Assembly: GCA_029582155.1 (NCBI GenBank)
Contig: CM055898.1
Coordinates: forward strand, 34,836,955 to 34,900,954
From: Panopea generosa
Lineage: Eukaryota; Mollusca; Bivalvia; Adapedonta; Hiatellidae
Direction: 5' to 3'
DNA length: 64,000 bases
Position numbers and translations under genes: made by a program. The notes beneath the pieces were generated by a model that was not told where the DNA came from, searched no databases, and saw nothing but the letters and a program-made list of their open reading frames with translations. This document shows positions 60,620 through 64,000 of this stretch, piece after piece. Within the stretch, counting starts at the first letter, position 1. Every line of letters starts with the position of its first letter.

Positions 60620-62255
60620 GTTATAATCAAGGACCAGTAACATATGACCAGTTAAAACTAGACAGTTAGCAACAGCATCTTAAACAATTAAAATAAAAAA
60701 TCCATGACAGGTTAAAACCAGAAAGTTGACAACAGTATCCTAAACGATTAAAATCAAATATCCATGACAGGTTAAAACCAGAAAGTTGACAACAGAATCC
60801 TAAACAATTAAAAACAAATATCCATGACAGGTTAAAACCAGAAAGTTAACAACAGTATCCTAAACAATTAAAATCAAATATCCATGACAGGTTAAAACCA
60901 GAAAGTTAGCAAAAGTATACTAAACAATTAAAATCAAATATCCAAGATAGGTTAAAACCAAAAATAGCAACATTATCCTAAACAATTAAAAATAAATATC
61001 CATGACAGGTTAAAACCAGAAAGTTGACAACAGTATCCTAAATGATTAAAATCAAATATCCATGACAGGTTAAAACCAGAAAGTTGACAACAGAATCCTA
61101 AACAATTAAAAACAAATATCCATGACAGGTTAAAACCAGAAAGTTAACAACATTATCCTAAACAATTAAAATCAAATATCCATGAGAGGTTAAAACCAGA
61201 AAGTTAGCAACAGTATCCTAAACAATTAAAATCAAATATCCATGACAGGTTAAAACCAACATAGATACAGTATACTAAACAATTAAAATTAAATATCAAT
61301 AAAAGAGTAAAATCAGAAAGTTAGAGTATACTCAAAAACTAAAATCAAATATCCATGACAGGTTAAAACCAGAAAGTTAGCAAAAGTATACTAAACAATT
61401 AAAATCAAATATCCATGATAGGTTAAAACCAAAAATAGCAACATTATCCTAAACAATTAAAAAATAAATATCCATGATAGACTAAAACCAGAAAGTTAGC
61501 AACAGTATCCTAAACAATTAAAATCAAATATCGATAACATGTTAAAACCAGAAAGTTAGCAAAAGTATACTGGACAATAAAAATCAAATATCCATGACAG
61601 GTTAAAACCAAAAATAGATACAGTATACTAAACAATTAAAATTAAATATCCATAAAAGAGTAAAATCAGAAAGTTAGAGTATACTCAAAAACTAAAATCA
61701 AATATCCATGATAGGTTAAAACCAGAAAGTTAGCAACAGTATCTTTATCAATTTAAATCAAATATCCATGACCGGTTAAAACCAGAAAGTTAGCAACAGT
61801 ATCCTTAACAATTAAAATTAAATATCCATGATAGGTTAAAACCCAAAAGTTAGCAACAGTATCCTAAACAATTAAAATCAAATATCCATGATAGCTTCAA
61901 ACCAGAAATTTAACAACAGTATCCTTATCAATTAAAATCAAATATCTATGATTGGTTAAAGCCAGAAAGATAGCAACAGTATCCTAAACAAACAGTATCC
62001 TAAACAATTAAAATCATATATCCATGATAGGTTAAAGCCATAAAGTTAGCAACAGTATCCTAAACAATTAAAATCAAATATCCATGATAGCTTAAAACCA
62101 GAAATTTAACAACAGTATCCTTATCAATTAAAATCAAATATCCATGATAGGTTAAAGCCAGAAAGTTAGCAACAGTATCCTTAACAATTAAATCAAATCA
62201 AATATCTATAACAGGTTAACACCTGGACATTGACAACAATATCCTGAACCAGGTA
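60620..62255. repeat. 60-bp minisatellite, about 27 units
   Basis: Exact 60-bp periodicity (for example TCCATGACAG at 60761, 60821 and 60881). Each unit contains AATATCCATGACAGGTTAAA, CCAGAAAGTTAGCAACAG and TATCCTAAACAATTAAAATC. Blocks of several units are themselves repeated (about 60700-60960 versus 61000-61260). Edges are degenerate on both sides. Confidence 0.93.
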
Positions 62256-62930
62256 AAATACATATAATGGTAATCAAAACAATATTATCCTTTAACAGAT
62301 ATCCAAGTTAGTGGCCTCTTACCACATGCCTGGATTAAGCAGTGGTCCAATTCTTTTAAGCACCCGGGAACCACACAGGTATATAATTATGTTTCACCTT
62401 TTAAGTATTTTTTTTTGTATATTTTGTGTATATACTCAATTTAGTCGAAACAACAAAACAGAGAACAGAATCATTAAAAGTTTGAAACAAAAAGCCTTTA
62501 ATAGGTTAAAAATAATATTCTTCAATGAATGAATACATTGTTAAAATCAGAAAATCACAACATTCGTAGCAGATTAAACTCAACTATTTTCAAAAGATTT
62601 AACATCCTTAACATCCCAACAAGAAAATTGAAATATACTTAACAGACCAAACCCTGAACATTAACAGACCAAACTCTGAACATTAACAGCACCATTCTAT
62701 TCAGATAAAATAGAATTAATAACAGTAATCAAAATATACTGTCCTTTAGCCAATACTCAAAGGCTCTAAAATACCCAAATATAACTGTCATTTACCTTTC
62801 TTTTGTTTTTGTCTGTTTATTTATTAAGCTTGTTAAATATTGGAAAATGATTATTGTCATTATTACAGATATAGACTCTTCCATCCTTAGTTATAAGGGG
62901 TGAGTATAATAAGAGTCACAATGAAGACCG
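62256..62930. other. AT-rich flank, nothing recognised
   Basis: No supported gene. The 73-codon frame at 62311-62532 has no recognisable domain and sits in simple AT-rich sequence. Confidence 0.4.
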
Positions 62931-62940
62931 TGATCAGATG

Positions 62941-63226
62941 ATTGATTGATTGATTGAATATTTTGTGTCATTTTTATGCCATCGAGGGTTAACAGATGAT
63001 CAGTTAACCTAATCACTGTTTCCCCGAGATCCTGGAAGGTTAATCAGTATTCAAGTACACCCCTTTTCCACAAGTAATTTTCCCACCTGAAATAGCAGTG
63101 AGAGACAAATGATAATGAGATGCAATTTCATATATCAAGCCTAACAGAGATTGCGGCCAGCAGGGATTCAAACTCCAAACCCCTTGATTGATAGTCAGAC
63201 TCGCTAACAACTAATTGGGCCCGGCC
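62941..63226 (-). mobile_element. SINE-2 copy with target-site duplication
   Basis: Full-length SINE-2 with a (CAAT)n tail (plus-strand ATTGATTGATTGATTG at its left end) and a tRNA-like head at the right end. It is flanked by TGATCAGATG at 62931-62940 and 63227-63236, a 10-11-bp direct repeat that marks target-primed insertion. Confidence 0.93.
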
Positions 63227-63474
63227 TGATCAGATGAGTAAAGTAATTTGTTGATATATCATAAATCATTGTCTTGCTATTACCAGCAAGTTACTGTTGA
63301 TATAAAGCCTTATAATATCTCATTTGAAATTATATATGTATTTATAGCAACAGCAGTCATTTCTATTCTTTAAAATAGCAAAACCTAAACAAAGTTTACA
63401 CCAGTTTATTAAAAGAGTTAATAGATTTGATGCATTATCAACATCCATCTAGAAGACATCTGTCTGGGAGAGGA

Positions 63475-63555
63475 AGGTAATGACTTTAACCCATGACCTC
63501 ACAGGTGAGAGGTTAGTGATTTAAAAAAAGTGTCTTAGATCACTAAGCCAGTGAA
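63475..63555 (-). other. tRNA-like sequence (SINE head relic)
   Basis: Minus strand carries A-box-like TGGCTTAGTGATCTAA (63535-63550) and B-box-like GGGTTAAAGTC (63482-63492), with a long variable region and a poly-T between. It does not fold as a complete tRNA. Confidence 0.4.
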
Positions 63556-63950
63556 AAAAATGTGCACATGGTCATTTTGGAAGATTGAAAAAAAAAATTG
63601 AGTAAAACACATTTAGGTGGTAAAACACAAACCTATAGAAATAACTGTTAAAATAGGGGTGGGGTGGAGGAGGAGGACTTTCTTCTGGATCACATGCTCT
63701 TAACACATCAAACCAAAGGGCATTACTCTAAATGTCTGTTAAACCTAGTATGCCAGATGGAGAGAAACCTTAAATTGGTAAACCACAAACAATAACAGAT
63801 TTGTATACATGTGGTTTTACATTATTTTTAACAAACTATACACATCTGAGTTTGTTTGTAATTGAAAAAGACAGACACACATGAATTTAAGCCCTTTTCT
63901 GGTAAACTTTTTTGCATAAAATATTTTGGCCGACTTGGACTGCAAGATGT

Positions 63951-64000
63951 TTGTTTGTATATTTAGCATTATTTTCATGCCATTGATGGCGTACAGATGA
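63951..64000 (-). mobile_element. SINE-2 3' end, cut by the window edge
   Basis: TGTTTGTATATTTAGCATTA then TTTTCATGCCATTGATGGCG matches the tail-proximal part of SINE-2. The rest lies beyond the window. Confidence 0.7.

Overview
The window is eukaryotic and almost entirely repetitive. It is AT-rich, carries spliceosomal GT-AG introns inside transposon-like genes, and holds tRNA-headed SINEs, a LINE, cut-and-paste DNA transposon remnants, pearl-like elements and very long tandem arrays. The repeat repertoire (pearl-type elements with ~150-bp core repeats, SINEs with a (CAAT)n tail, and terminal inverted repeats resembling a MITE I recall as very common in clams) points to a bivalve mollusc, probably heterodont. 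That assignment is inference from recalled repeat families, not a database result. I see no convincing host protein-coding gene, no rRNA and no functional tRNA gene.

Layout. 1-270: decayed CpG-rich 11-bp array. 1199-1679: 13-bp minisatellite. 3200-4795: broken transposon-like gene bounded by perfect 17-bp inverted repeats. 4970-7132: 5'-truncated non-LTR retrotransposon on the minus strand with an intact reverse-transcriptase frame. 7140-7746: pearl-like/hairpin-ended fragment and two SINE-2 pieces in opposite orientation. 7797-53882: a satellite array of ~37-bp monomers, all in one orientation (about 36 kb of satellite within a 46-kb block). The block is split by SINE-1 (10301-10625), SINE-2 (10711-10985), an unclassified segment (12206-14003), a 4.2-kb DNA transposon (14198-18425), an unclassified insert (19990-20448), a 2.4-kb insert with 46-bp direct terminal repeats (21746-24118) and a pearl-like element (30599-31913). 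53883-64000: non-satellite flank with SINE copies, two more pearl-like elements with ~155-bp repeats, a 46-bp x3 repeat, a ~27-unit 60-bp minisatellite (60620-62255) and SINE-2 copies, one with a clear target-site duplication.

The satellite has a hierarchy: 37-bp monomers in correlated subtypes, dimers and short multimers, ~0.9-1.1-kb higher-order units triplicated at two places (40.4-43.3 kb and 50.2-53.0 kb), and ~10-14-kb segmental duplications joining 28.9-41.7 kb to 43.4-51.7 kb. Many monomers hold a perfect dyad (7-bp arms, 4-nt loop).

The most interesting element is the DNA transposon at 14198-18425. It has 29-bp terminal inverted repeats (28/29 match), four recognisable exons and an RNase-H-like 'HADNCQGQNKN' motif. 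Its termini match, from memory, a very abundant bivalve MITE, so it may be a decayed copy of that MITE's autonomous partner. Its coding region has one in-frame stop and four frameshifts, all in exon 2.
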